This document shows positions 38,131 to 46,747 of a stretch of DNA of 64,000 bases, piece by piece. The notes below the pieces were generated by a model. It made no database searches and was not told the origin of the DNA. It saw only the letters and a program-made list of their open reading frames with translations. A program made the translations under genes and the position numbers. The stretch is from Malonomonas rubra DSM 5091 (lineage in GTDB: Bacteria > Desulfobacterota > Desulfuromonadia > Desulfuromonadales > Geopsychrobacteraceae). Positions within the stretch are counted from its first letter, which is position 1; every line of letters starts with the position of its first letter. Where the stretch lies: the NCBI RefSeq assembly GCF_900142125.1, contig NZ_FQZT01000002.1, forward strand, positions 413,836 through 477,835, read 5' to 3'.

Positions 38131-41100
38131 TCAGCAGCAGCTTTGTACTGGCTTGTTGATCGCGACCTGTTCTTTCAGTATCGGGCAGGAAAGACCGATA
38201 CACTCTTTATTCAGATTACGCTGGTAGCAGCCGATCACCGCATCCGCCTGCAATGGCAACGGTAAATATTCTGCCGAAAGTTCCGCCGCCTTCTTTAAGC
38301 CCAACCAGCAATCCCGCTGACAGCAGCGTGCGGCCTCCAGCGAGGCGATCGACTCCAGAACCTGCTGGGTTACCTGCTGCACAACCTGTCGCTGTTGCGG
38401 CTTGATCGGATTGGCCTGCAGGAGCAGGCTGAATGCAATGCCGACACCGGTCGCCGCACCGCAAATACCGGTGAATGCACAGCTACCGCCGATCACCTGC
38501 GATCCGCGACGAATGGCGGTTTCGATCAGGTCGTCTGTGACTGTTCCACCGCTGTTGCGATAGGCGGTGACGATAATCGCCGGCACCAGGGCGTGATGCT
38601 CCGGGCCATTGACCGGAATGGCCGGATGCTGTCGAAAACGCTGCAGCAACTCCAGCATATCGGTCTCGGTCGCCTCGGCGCAAAGATGCTCCAGTACACT
38701 CAAAGCATCAGCGCTGTGACACTGATCGCAGACATAATGTTTCTCCAGGCAGTGGGCATTGGTCATCGCCGGTTGACCGCAGTAATGGCACTCCAGCTCA
38801 ACTTCGGTTTCCGAGTAAAGCAGCGCTTCACCACAAACCATGCAGCCAGAGGCATATTTATCAGCCGCCTGTACTGCTTTTTTCAGCGGTGTTTCCGGTG
38901 GCAAAGCACAGGCGCAACCGTTGGCCAGATCGAGATTGGTCACGCTGCCATCACTCTCATCCAGCAGGAAAATATGTTCGCCAAGCCGCTCGGCCAGGTC
39001 CTTTTCAATCAAGCTGCGTTGCCCGGCAATCAGCAGGCGCCCGTCAGGCAGATTAAGATGGGGCAGCGGACCACGATAGATGACCGAGACCAGTTGGCTT
39101 CGGCGCGGCTTGTAAGCTGCAAAGGTGAGTGAGTAGAACGGATGGTCACGCACAACCCGGTAGGGAAAACGCTTGATCAGACGAACATCGACAAACCCGG
39201 TCTCTTCAAGCAGGCCGACCAGGTCTTTCTGCAGCAATGCACCACCGATACACTCGCCCTGCAGTTGGGCATCGTTACGAATCGCCGCATCCGGCTCGTC
39301 TTCGCAAACGACATCGGAGATCACCAGCCGCCCCCCCGGTTTCAGAGAACGGAACAACTCAGAAAAAGCACGCCGCTTGTCGCTGGACAAATTCATGACA
39401 CAGTTCGAGAGAACCAGGTCGGTGCTGTTATCTTCCAGCGGCAACTCTTCCAGATAACCTTTTCTGAACTCGATATTGTCGTAACCGAGATTCTTGCGCA
39501 CTTCGACCGCGCCCTGTTCAGCGATCTCGAGCATCGGATCAAGCATATCGACACCGATTCCCCGGCCTTTTGGGCCAGCCTGTTTAGCCGCGATAAAGAT
39601 TTCTACCCCGCGGCCACTGCCAAGATCCACGACCACTTCACCCGGTTTTATTTCAGCATCAAGAACCGGGCTACCGCAACCGTAGCCGCGGAAACGGAAT
39701 TCCGATGGGATATGGTCGATATCCTCTTCGGCGTAGCAAACCGGGTTGAGGATATCTTCCTTGGTATCGGTGGCAGCCGCGCTATAATAATTTTTCACCA
39801 CGCTGCGACTGTTCTGATCGGCAATCGAGAGCAGGCAGTTGGCATGCGTCAGGGCAACATGCCCATGAGCACCGCAACTTTCGAGAATATCCCCCATTTT
39901 CAAAAGCAGTCCAGGCGCTGTCGGCGCCTTCTGTTTGGCAGCTTCGCGCTCAATCAGCCAGAACATAATCTGCTGATAAAGTGACAGGTAGGGGTCGTTG
40001 CCGAGAAAAGTCCCGCCATGGATGAATGAGTGGTCGAGGTCGCCCCCCCCGGTAAAATAGCGCAGAGGACTGGTCTCCTCGGCAATGGTCGCTTCGCGGA
40101 TCTTTTGCAGCACCGGGCTGTTGTGCCAAGCACTCTGCAGGCTGTCGTCGATGGAAGTTGCCACCGCTTCGTTGCCGATCAACGCAGCAGATGGATAAAG
40201 TTTGCCGTCGAACCCGATCGCTGCCGACTCCCAACCACTGCTGCTGCCATCATGAAGGGTTCCTGCCGGGGCAAAAACCTGTGTTTTCAGCGCTGTCAGG
40301 TTGTCTATCTGCACTCCTGCAGACTCCGCCTTTTCTACCGCAGCGACGAATTGCGGAAAGATTTCTTCCGGCGGCACAAACCCGGTATCATCTCCACGCC
40401 CCTGGATGAAATACCAGAGGTAGTGCAGGTTGCTGGCGCCGACCTCCACGGCAAAATCGACCAGTGCAGCCATATCAAAAAGATTACGCCGCTCGACACA
40501 CATCGACAGGGTAAACGGCAGTTCCCTCTGCTGCAGCAGCTGAAGTTGTTGTTTCAACCTATCGAACGTGCCGAGTCCACGGATCACATCATGCTGCTCA
40601 CCAATGCCATCGACCGAAACCTGCAAATGCACACGCGACAGATCGTAATCACCAGCCAGCAGATCAGCGATCAGCAGGCCATTGGTCAAAATCACCACAT
40701 GCGCGTCAGCAATCGCCAAAAGTCCCGACAATATCTGCTTGAATTCAGGATGAAATAACGGCTCGCCACCAGTCAGGGCAAAAATTCGGCAACCAAGCTC
40801 CGCAGCCTCTTGCGCACGGGCGAGAATCTGCTGAGCAGTTAACTCTCCGTCGGCACCCGGCCCGGAGGTAAACAGGCAATGGCGACAACTCAGATTGCAG
40901 CGGTTGGTGACATGAAACCAGAGCTCCTGCAGCCTGTCTGCCATCAGGTAATGACCACGGCCCGCATATTCTTTTGCCGGAACATCCGGCAAACGGGAAA
41001 GAAACTTTTGCTCAGCAGCCGGCTCCCCAGTAAACGCATTCTGCAGAATCTGCTCCCCCGCCGGATTCGGTGCAAACCAGCTGGGATGGTCGGTGCGGAA

Positions 41101-41157
41101 ATATATCGGCTGTTGTTTAAATTGGTAGCGAGTCCAGACGCTCGGGTCGAAAGCCAT
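38131..41157 (-). CDS. Four-domain fusion: PqqD-like / radical SAM with degenerate SPASM / ArsM-like methyltransferase / DUF5714
   Basis: The product is 1008 residues from MAFDPSVWTRYQF with AAAGG six bases upstream. Residues ~12-60 resemble a PqqD-type recognition domain (WFAPNPAGEQIL). Radical SAM cluster: Cys87, Cys91, Cys94; GGEP at 130-133. The SPASM-like tail (~300-395) keeps GFDGKLYP, RYFTGGGDLDHS and GGTFLGNDPY but its usual cysteines are Ser, Thr or absent. The methyltransferase (~455-680) has GYGCGSP, DLGSGRG (511-517), SNCVMNL and GECIGGAL, as in arsenite methyltransferases. The C-terminal ~770-1008 is a Cys-rich DUF5714 region beginning CMVCG. The function of the whole is unknown. 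Confidence 0.85.
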   Translation of the reverse strand: MAFDPSVWTRYQFKQQPIYFRTDHPSWFAPNPAGEQILQNAFTGEPAAEQKFLSRLPDVPAKEYAGRGHYLMADRLQELWFHVTNRCNLSCRHCLFTSGPGADGELTAQQILARAQEAAELGCRIFALTGGEPLFHPEFKQILSGLLAIADAHVVILTNGLLIADLLAGDYDLSRVHLQVSVDGIGEQHDVIRGLGTFDRLKQQLQLLQQRELPFTLSMCVERRNLFDMAALVDFAVEVGASNLHYLWYFIQGRGDDTGFVPPEEIFPQFVAAVEKAESAGVQIDNLTALKTQVFAPAGTLHDGSSSGWESAAIGFDGKLYPSAALIGNEAVATSIDDSLQSAWHNSPVLQKIREATIAEETSPLRYFTGGGDLDHSFIHGGTFLGNDPYLSLYQQIMFWLIEREAAKQKAPTAPGLLLKMGDILESCGAHGHVALTHANCLLSIADQNSRSVVKNYYSAAATDTKEDILNPVCYAEEDIDHIPSEFRFRGYGCGSPVLDAEIKPGEVVVDLGSGRGVEIFIAAKQAGPKGRGIGVDMLDPMLEIAEQGAVEVRKNLGYDNIEFRKGYLEELPLEDNSTDLVLSNCVMNLSSDKRRAFSELFRSLKPGGRLVISDVVCEDEPDAAIRNDAQLQGECIGGALLQKDLVGLLEETGFVDVRLIKRFPYRVVRDHPFYSLTFAAYKPRRSQLVSVIYRGPLPHLNLPDGRLLIAGQRSLIEKDLAERLGEHIFLLDESDGSVTNLDLANGCACALPPETPLKKAVQAADKYASGCMVCGEALLYSETEVELECHYCGQPAMTNAHCLEKHYVCDQCHSADALSVLEHLCAEATETDMLELLQRFRQHPAIPVNGPEHHALVPAIIVTAYRNSGGTVTDDLIETAIRRGSQVIGGSCAFTGICGAATGVGIAFSLLLQANPIKPQQRQVVQQVTQQVLESIASLEAARCCQRDCWLGLKKAAELSAEYLPLPLQADAVIGCYQRNLNKECIGLSCPILKEQVAINKPVQSCC

Positions 41158-41181
41158 GATGAGCCTTTCTGTGGCGGACAC

Positions 41182-41217
41182 AAAAAAGGGTCGCGCAACA
41201 TGCAGCGACCCTTTTTA
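41182..41217 (-). terminator. Terminator between fba and the radical SAM fusion gene
   Basis: A nine-pair stem AAGGGTCGC / GCGACCCTT with a ten-base loop is followed on the minus strand by T residues ending at 41182, only 24 bases before the ATG of the next gene. It leaves no clear space for a separate promoter. Confidence 0.8.
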
Positions 41218-41235
41218 TCAATTAAATACTGAAAA

Positions 41236-42216
41236 TCAGCCTTTCCCGGCACTCCCGAGAACGGCTTCATTCTTGTGTTTGATCAACTCAATCAGTTCTT
41301 TACGGGCAGCACCAAGATATTTGCGCGGATCAAATTCGCCCGGGTCGTTGGCGAGATATTCGCGCACCTTTGCAGTCACTGCCAGTCGGCCGTCAGAGTC
41401 GATGTTGATTTTACAGACTGCGCTGGCAGCCGCCTTGCGCAGCTGGTCTTCAGGAACACCAACAGCTCCGTCCATTTTACCACCATACTGGTTGATTAAA
41501 TCAACATAGGCAGGCACAACGCTGGACGCGCCATGGAGAACAATCGGGAAACCGGGAATGCGCTTTTCGCACTCTTCGAGGATATCGAAACGCAGAGGCG
41601 GAACAGATTCTCCCTCTTTCAGCTTGAACTTGTAGGCGCCATGGCTGGTACCGATGGAGATCGCCAGGGAATCAACGCCTGTCTTCTTGACGAAATCTTC
41701 AACTTCATCCGGTTGGGTGTAGGTCGATTTCTCCGCAACCACATCATCCTCGATGCCAGCAAGAACGCCAAGTTCACCTTCGACGGTGACATCGAACTGA
41801 TGGGCATATTCAACAACTTTTTTTGTCAGCGCGACGTTCTCGTCGTACGGAAGGTGGGAGCCGTCGATCATCACCGAGGAGAACCCGGAATCGATACAGC
41901 TCTTGCAGATTTCGAAGGAATCGCCATGATCGAGGTGCAACACGATCGGGATATTAGAACCCATTTCGCGGGCCATCTGCACAGCTCCGGTAGCCATGTA
42001 ACGCAACATGGTTTCGTTGGCGTAGTTACGTGCCCCCTTGCTGACTTGGATAATGACCGGTGAATTAGTCTCGGCACACGCGGTGATAATTGCCTGTAAC
42101 TGCTCGAGGTTATTGAAGTTGTAAGCCGGAATGGCATAACCGCCATCGACAGCTTTTTTGAACAGTTCCCTCGAATTGACCAGGCCAAGATCCTTATAGC
42201 TGACTGTTTCACTCAT
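41236..42216 (-). CDS. fba: Class II fructose-bisphosphate aldolase
   Basis: The 326-residue zinc aldolase shows IPAYNFNNLEQLQAII, the zinc motif VLHLDHGDSFE (His-Asp-His), SVMIDGSHLPYDEN, EGELGVLAG and the phosphate-binding LHGASS. It interconverts fructose 1,6-bisphosphate with triose phosphates. It is transcribed divergently from the GAPDH gene across about 260 bases, placing two glycolysis/gluconeogenesis genes together. Confidence 0.95.
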   Translation of the reverse strand: MSETVSYKDLGLVNSRELFKKAVDGGYAIPAYNFNNLEQLQAIITACAETNSPVIIQVSKGARNYANETMLRYMATGAVQMAREMGSNIPIVLHLDHGDSFEICKSCIDSGFSSVMIDGSHLPYDENVALTKKVVEYAHQFDVTVEGELGVLAGIEDDVVAEKSTYTQPDEVEDFVKKTGVDSLAISIGTSHGAYKFKLKEGESVPPLRFDILEECEKRIPGFPIVLHGASSVVPAYVDLINQYGGKMDGAVGVPEDQLRKAAASAVCKINIDSDGRLAVTAKVREYLANDPGEFDPRKYLGAARKELIELIKHKNEAVLGSAGKG

Positions 42217-42482
42217 CGCTTAAATCCTCCATGGAAGATGCGGATAATGTCCACCCCAAAATACTGGGCTTCAGGATATCAACAACAAACGATTTAGTTG
42301 TATCAACCCGCAAACCGAAAGTCCAGCAACTGCACCGATAAAGCAGAATTTTCTTTGCAAATTATAAGCTCCTGACTGTTGCAATAGCGCCTGACTTCCA
42401 CTAATATACGCGGGCTTTTTCGATAAAGGCCTTAATTTTGGCCATATTTTTTTATAGTCTCAGTGAAAGGTTTAACGGAATC

Positions 42483-43922
42483 ATGGTCGACAAAACAACC
42501 CAGGAATGTTTCGAGGAATGGAAAGAACGTGAAGCAATCGCCGAAGCGATGATCCCGCTGATCGGCAAGCTCTACCGCGAACACGAAGTCATTGCGACTG
42601 TTTTTGACCGCCCGCTGGTGAACCAGTCGGTCAACGATATCCTGCGCGTCCACCGCTTTGCCCGGCAGATCATCGATCGCGAGATCTGGGTTCGTGATAC
42701 CTTCCCGATGCTACAGGCGATGATCAAGCTGGATCTGGCTCCTGGCAAGGTCGACCTGGCTCGCCTGGTTCTGCGTTACCAGGAGCAAGGTGGAGATATC
42801 GATGAATTTGTCGCCTCCCAGCTAAAAGGTCTGAATACCGGCAAATCCCAGCAGCTGAGTGAGCCGCGTGACGTTGTCCTCTATGGTTTCGGCCGCATCG
42901 GCCGTCTGCTCGCACGGATCCTGATCGAGCAAGCCGGTGGCGGCAATAAGCTGCGCCTGCGTGCTGCGGTCGTACGCAAAGGCAGTGACGACGATCTGGC
43001 CAAACGTGCCAGCCTGCTGCGTCGCGACTCGGTTCACGGCCACTTCAACGGCACCATCCGGGTCGATGAAGAAGAAAATGCCATCATCGCCAACGGTAAC
43101 ATGATCCGCATCATTTACGCCGATTCTCCGGAAGAGGTCGATTACGCCAAATACGGCATCAACAACGCCATCGTCATCGACAACACCGGCAAGTGGCGCG
43201 ACCGTGATGGCCTCGGCAAGCACCTGAAATCGACCGGCACTTCGCACGCATTGCTCACCGCACCGGGCAAAGGCGATATCCCGAACATCGTCTACGGCGC
43301 CAACCACGAAAGCCTCGATCCGAACGAGAAGATCATCTCGGCAGCAAGTTGTACCACCAACGCCATCGTCCCGACCCTGAAAGCGATCAGCGATCGCTTC
43401 GGCATCATCAACGGTCACGTAGAAACCTGCCACAGCTACACCAATGACCAGAACCTGATCGACAACTACCACAAGAAAGAGCGTCGCGGTCGGGCTGCCG
43501 GACTGAATATGGTCATCACCGAGACCGGCGCCGCCAAAGCGGTCGCCAAGGCGCTACCGGAACTAGCCGGCAAACTGACCGGCAACGCCATCCGCGTGCC
43601 GACCCCGAACGTCTCGCTGGCGATCCTCAATCTGACCCTGGAGAGATCGACCACTGTCGAAGAGCTGAACGACTACCTGCGCGGCATGTCGCTCAACTCT
43701 CCGCTACAGGATCAGATCGACTACACCAACTCCCCGGAAGCGGTCTCCACCGACATGGTCGGTTCCCGCTACGCCGGTGTCGTCGACTCCCTGGCCACCA
43801 TCGTTGAAGGCAACCGCTGCGTCCTTTACGTCTGGTACGACAACGAGTACGGTTACAGCTACCAGGTGGTACGCATTGTCGAGCAGATCTCCGGCATGAA
43901 ATTGGAGCACTGGCCGAAGTAA
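42483..43922 (+). CDS. gap: Long-form glyceraldehyde-3-phosphate dehydrogenase
   Basis: The product is 479 residues from MVDKTTQECFEEWK. An earlier ATG at 42438 is open, but a TATAGT box lies at 42453 between them, so the later start is preferred. About 130 N-terminal residues form an extra helical region absent from ordinary GAPDH (~335 aa). Then comes the Rossmann motif YGFGRIGRLLARI, the catalytic Cys in SAASCTTNAIVP, and NEYGYSYQVVR. Long-form GAPDHs occur in various Proteobacteria; direction of flux is not readable. Confidence 0.88.
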   Translation: MVDKTTQECFEEWKEREAIAEAMIPLIGKLYREHEVIATVFDRPLVNQSVNDILRVHRFARQIIDREIWVRDTFPMLQAMIKLDLAPGKVDLARLVLRYQEQGGDIDEFVASQLKGLNTGKSQQLSEPRDVVLYGFGRIGRLLARILIEQAGGGNKLRLRAAVVRKGSDDDLAKRASLLRRDSVHGHFNGTIRVDEEENAIIANGNMIRIIYADSPEEVDYAKYGINNAIVIDNTGKWRDRDGLGKHLKSTGTSHALLTAPGKGDIPNIVYGANHESLDPNEKIISAASCTTNAIVPTLKAISDRFGIINGHVETCHSYTNDQNLIDNYHKKERRGRAAGLNMVITETGAAKAVAKALPELAGKLTGNAIRVPTPNVSLAILNLTLERSTTVEELNDYLRGMSLNSPLQDQIDYTNSPEAVSTDMVGSRYAGVVDSLATIVEGNRCVLYVWYDNEYGYSYQVVRIVEQISGMKLEHWPK

Positions 43923-43953
43923 ACACCGGATAAATTTTCAAAGCATAAACAAG

Positions 43954-43987
43954 CGGGCAATCTCCAACGAGGTTGCCCGTTTTGCAT
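43954..43987 (+). terminator. Terminator after gap
   Basis: The inverted repeat GCGGGCAA / TTGCCCGT with a 12-base loop is followed by TTTTGC, 35 bases after the gap stop. Confidence 0.65.
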
Positions 43988-44233
43988 TTCAGCCCCCCGT
44001 GTGACGCAGCCGGAACGCAATGGAACTTTGCAGGGTTTCGAGGAAAAACTGTCTGAGGCGTAGCCGAGTTTTTTTCCGAGCTGCTAAACGGAATGGAGTG
44101 GAGGGAACCCGGAGGGCAAGGAGGTCGGGGCGCATTTCTTTGCTTCGTTTCTTTGGGCGAGCAAAGAGATGAAGGCGCGTGCGGGGCGCTCCCCGCGACC
44201 TTGACTTTGAACTTGTTGCTTCCGTCCTAAAAA
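43988..44233. repeat. Gene-free stretch resembling a dispersed palindromic repeat
   Basis: No convincing gene is seen. The stretch holds CTTTGCTTCGTTTCTTTGGGCGAGCAAAG-type inverted sequence near 44138-44168 (arms CTTTGCT / AGCAAAG) and a GCGGGGCGCTCCCCGC hairpin near 44197. Elements with a 'gcgcatttctttg...gagcaaag' core are recalled as common dispersed intergenic repeats in proteobacteria. Assignment to such a repeat is from memory of the pattern, not a search. Confidence 0.5.
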
Positions 44234-44276
44234 CAAAAAAAGAGCCGATCTGGGAAATCCAGATCGGCTCTTTTTC
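44234..44276 (-). terminator. Terminator after rpsU
   Basis: A stem of about 13 pairs (AGAGCCGATCTGG / CCAGATCGGCTCT) around a five-base loop has A/T runs on both sides. It ends the rpsU transcript and resembles the terminator at 25933-25975. Confidence 0.88.
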
Positions 44277-44293
44277 TAAGCTTTATAAAGCGA

Positions 44294-44491
44294 TTAGCTG
44301 AAACGCTTCATAGCACGCATCTTCTTACGCAGACGACGCTGAGCTTCTTTCTCTTTGCGCTTCTTCTTTACGCTCGGCTTCTCGTAAAACTTGCGCTGCT
44401 TCATCTCACGGAAGAGACCTTCCTGCTGCAGCTTACGCTTGAGAACTTTAATCGCTTTTTCGACGTTTCCGTCAATAACAGTGATTTCCAC
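44294..44491 (-). CDS. rpsU: 30S ribosomal protein S21
   Basis: The product is 65 residues from the GTG start MEITVIDGNVEKAIKVLKRK, six bases after GGGGTGA; a TTG two codons earlier overlaps that site. The sequence KQRKFYEKPSVKKKRKEK and the basic tail are those of S21, which helps recognise messenger ribosome sites in initiation. Confidence 0.95.
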   Translation of the reverse strand: MEITVIDGNVEKAIKVLKRKLQQEGLFREMKQRKFYEKPSVKKKRKEKEAQRRLRKKMRAMKRFS

Positions 44492-44569
44492 GAACAATCA
44501 CCCCGCTTTCTTTAATATCTTTGCGTCCTCCCGGACACAAGAGCTGCAATGTATAACGATTGACGGGAT

Positions 44570-45700
44570 TCAAGTCAAGGGATTTCCGTCACTTCTGTTC
44601 TTTTTCCACAAGGCCACGCGAATTCCACCATTGGAAAACCGCAGCAGCGGGTTGAAGTCTATTTTGCTGCTGCGCACCAGTTCGCTGTCAGGACAAACCA
44701 GGGCACCCTGCCAGCCAGCAAAAGTTTCTCCGTAAGCGTGGCCGATGGCGTGGTAAAGAGCTCGCAACTCTGCCTTACGGCCAATCCGCTCGCCGTAAGG
44801 CGGATTACAGATAATCAGCCCCGATGAGCATTCCGCGGCCAGGTTTTGCATCAGCTGACATTTCAGGGAAACAATATCTGCGACTCCTGCAGCAGCAGCA
44901 TTCTGCTGCGCTGCCTCGATGGCTTTTGGGTTGGAATCGACGGCGATGATCGGTGCGACCCCGTCCTGCCTTTCAGCGCGCCGCGCTTCGTCACAAAGCT
45001 GCCGCCAAAGTCCGGCACGAAATTTCGGCCATTGCATAAAGGAGAATGTGCGCTCGATTCCCGGCGCCCTGTTTTTTGCAATCAGCGCTCCCTCGATAGC
45101 AAAACTACCCGATCCGGTCATGGCATCGACCAAAGGTTGTGAGCCATCGTAACCAAGGGCCAACAGGCACCCGGCCGCCAACGTCTCACGGAGCGGTGCA
45201 GCAACGTTTGCTCGCCGGTAGCCGCGGCGATACAGCAGGTCACCAGAACTGTCGAGTGAAACCTGGCAGCGATCGTTCTCCAAGCGCAGCAAAACGCTGA
45301 CAGGACCAGCATCCTGGGACTCAGCTCCAAGCGCTTTATCGATCGCCTCACGGCAGGTTTGCGCCACCCTGTCAGAATGCGACAAGCGGGACCGATGGCA
45401 GGTCACTCGGACCTTGAAAGCACTGCCAGGCGTGATGAATCGTCCCCAGGGTAAGCGTTGCAGCTTTTTGAACAGGGTCGGAAAGTCACGTGCCAACACC
45501 TCATCGGCGCGCACAAGTATCCGTGATGCACTGCGCAGCCAGAGGTTAGCGAGATACATCTCGCGCAACCCGCCGGCAAACTCGACGCCACCGGGCAGCA
45601 CCTTGATCGGTCCCAGCCCCAGGCATTCAATCTCTTGCGCACAGACATCTTCCAGTCCCGGTGTGGTGACTGCAAAATAGCGATTTTCCTGTTTTACCAT
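44570..45700 (-). CDS. THUMP-domain class I RNA methyltransferase (RlmL N-domain-like)
   Basis: The 376-residue protein has an N-terminal THUMP region (about 60-155), then a SAM methyltransferase with VDAMTGSGSFAIEGALIAK and catalytic IICNPPYGERIG. The layout matches the m2G-forming half of RlmL/YcbY and its Gram-positive homologue YpsC. The usual CGSG of motif I reads TGSG here. It probably modifies 23S rRNA, or possibly tRNA. It is upstream of rpsU on the same strand, 78 bases apart. Confidence 0.82.
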   Translation of the reverse strand: MVKQENRYFAVTTPGLEDVCAQEIECLGLGPIKVLPGGVEFAGGLREMYLANLWLRSASRILVRADEVLARDFPTLFKKLQRLPWGRFITPGSAFKVRVTCHRSRLSHSDRVAQTCREAIDKALGAESQDAGPVSVLLRLENDRCQVSLDSSGDLLYRRGYRRANVAAPLRETLAAGCLLALGYDGSQPLVDAMTGSGSFAIEGALIAKNRAPGIERTFSFMQWPKFRAGLWRQLCDEARRAERQDGVAPIIAVDSNPKAIEAAQQNAAAAGVADIVSLKCQLMQNLAAECSSGLIICNPPYGERIGRKAELRALYHAIGHAYGETFAGWQGALVCPDSELVRSSKIDFNPLLRFSNGGIRVALWKKNRSDGNPLT

Positions 45701-45929
45701 TCAGTATCCTCCGCCGCGCACAATAGCAGAGAAAAATTTAACTGTTAACCTTGAATGATTAAATCATTTCACGATTTTGCATTTGGTATCAGCTATTTTT
45801 TCTGCAATAATGGAGGTTAAACATTTCTCAGAAGCTGGATCAAAAATCCTCTTCGCCACGGGAAATGGCCTCAGAAAATTTCTGCCAGAATCAACTTTGG
45901 CTGCAGAAATTAAATGGAAAGCTTGCTGA

Positions 45930-46631
45930 ATGATTTACCAGCGTTACTTCAAAAACGGGCAAAAAATCCTGCTGACCGCCCTGGAGAAAAACAAGGACGG
46001 TCGAAAAGAACATTTGTCTGCCACCATCAACGGCGGTGACGAACACGGCTTTATCGTTTCACTCCCCTACAGTGAAGACGCTGCCCATCAATACCCGTTC
46101 AACGACGGCCAGCCATTTGAGATCAGCTCAGATTCCATGGGTCTCGGTGTCCGTGTAACCGGGAGTTTCAGAAGAAAAATCGATGGAAAACGCATTTCCC
46201 TGGCTGTCAACAATGACCTGCAGATGTTCCAGCGCCGTGGTTCACCACGAATGGACTGCAAACTCGGCATCCGTTTTACCCGCAGCCAGGGAGCGCTGCA
46301 GGCGCTGCGCAAGACCTGGGAAAAGAACATAAAACTTCTGCACAGTCCATCAGCGCCGCTGATCTTTGAAGGCTTCAAACCCTGCTACGTCAACCTGAGC
46401 ACTGGCGGTATCCGCTTCAACCTGCGCCCCCCGGTCAACCCGGCAGAACTCTGCTTGCTGCTGCTCAATCTTGATGACGGGAAACCACCGGTCTGCGCAT
46501 TGGCAGAAGTTGTCTGGACGCGCCCGGAAAACAATGAAACTATTGTCGTTTCCGGCATGCGCTTCATCAATATTCTGGAAGAAGATCAGAACCGGATCGC
46601 CACCTTTATCAATTCGAAAAAACAGGGATAA
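45930..46631 (+). CDS. PilZ-domain protein (YcgR-like)
   Basis: The 233-residue protein has an N-terminal beta-rich region (1-105), then a PilZ domain starting QRRGSPRMDCKLGIRF and CYVNLSTGGIRFNL. PilZ domains bind cyclic di-GMP by an RxxxR and a D/NxSxxG motif; here these are RGSPR and NLSTGG, so binding is plausible. Such proteins regulate motility or polysaccharide secretion. It is first of three same-strand genes with no evident functional link. The 229 bases upstream are AT-rich and hold no gene. Confidence 0.8.
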   Translation: MIYQRYFKNGQKILLTALEKNKDGRKEHLSATINGGDEHGFIVSLPYSEDAAHQYPFNDGQPFEISSDSMGLGVRVTGSFRRKIDGKRISLAVNNDLQMFQRRGSPRMDCKLGIRFTRSQGALQALRKTWEKNIKLLHSPSAPLIFEGFKPCYVNLSTGGIRFNLRPPVNPAELCLLLLNLDDGKPPVCALAEVVWTRPENNETIVVSGMRFINILEEDQNRIATFINSKKQG

Positions 46632-46747
46632 TCGACCCGTATTTTGTGCGCTTGCCTCTTGTCTCGGCGACCTTTCTGCGCTATAAAATAGCAGGCTAAA
46701 TCAACATGGCCGTTCGGCCTTTTCGTTCGCTCAGGATTTTTCCTTTT

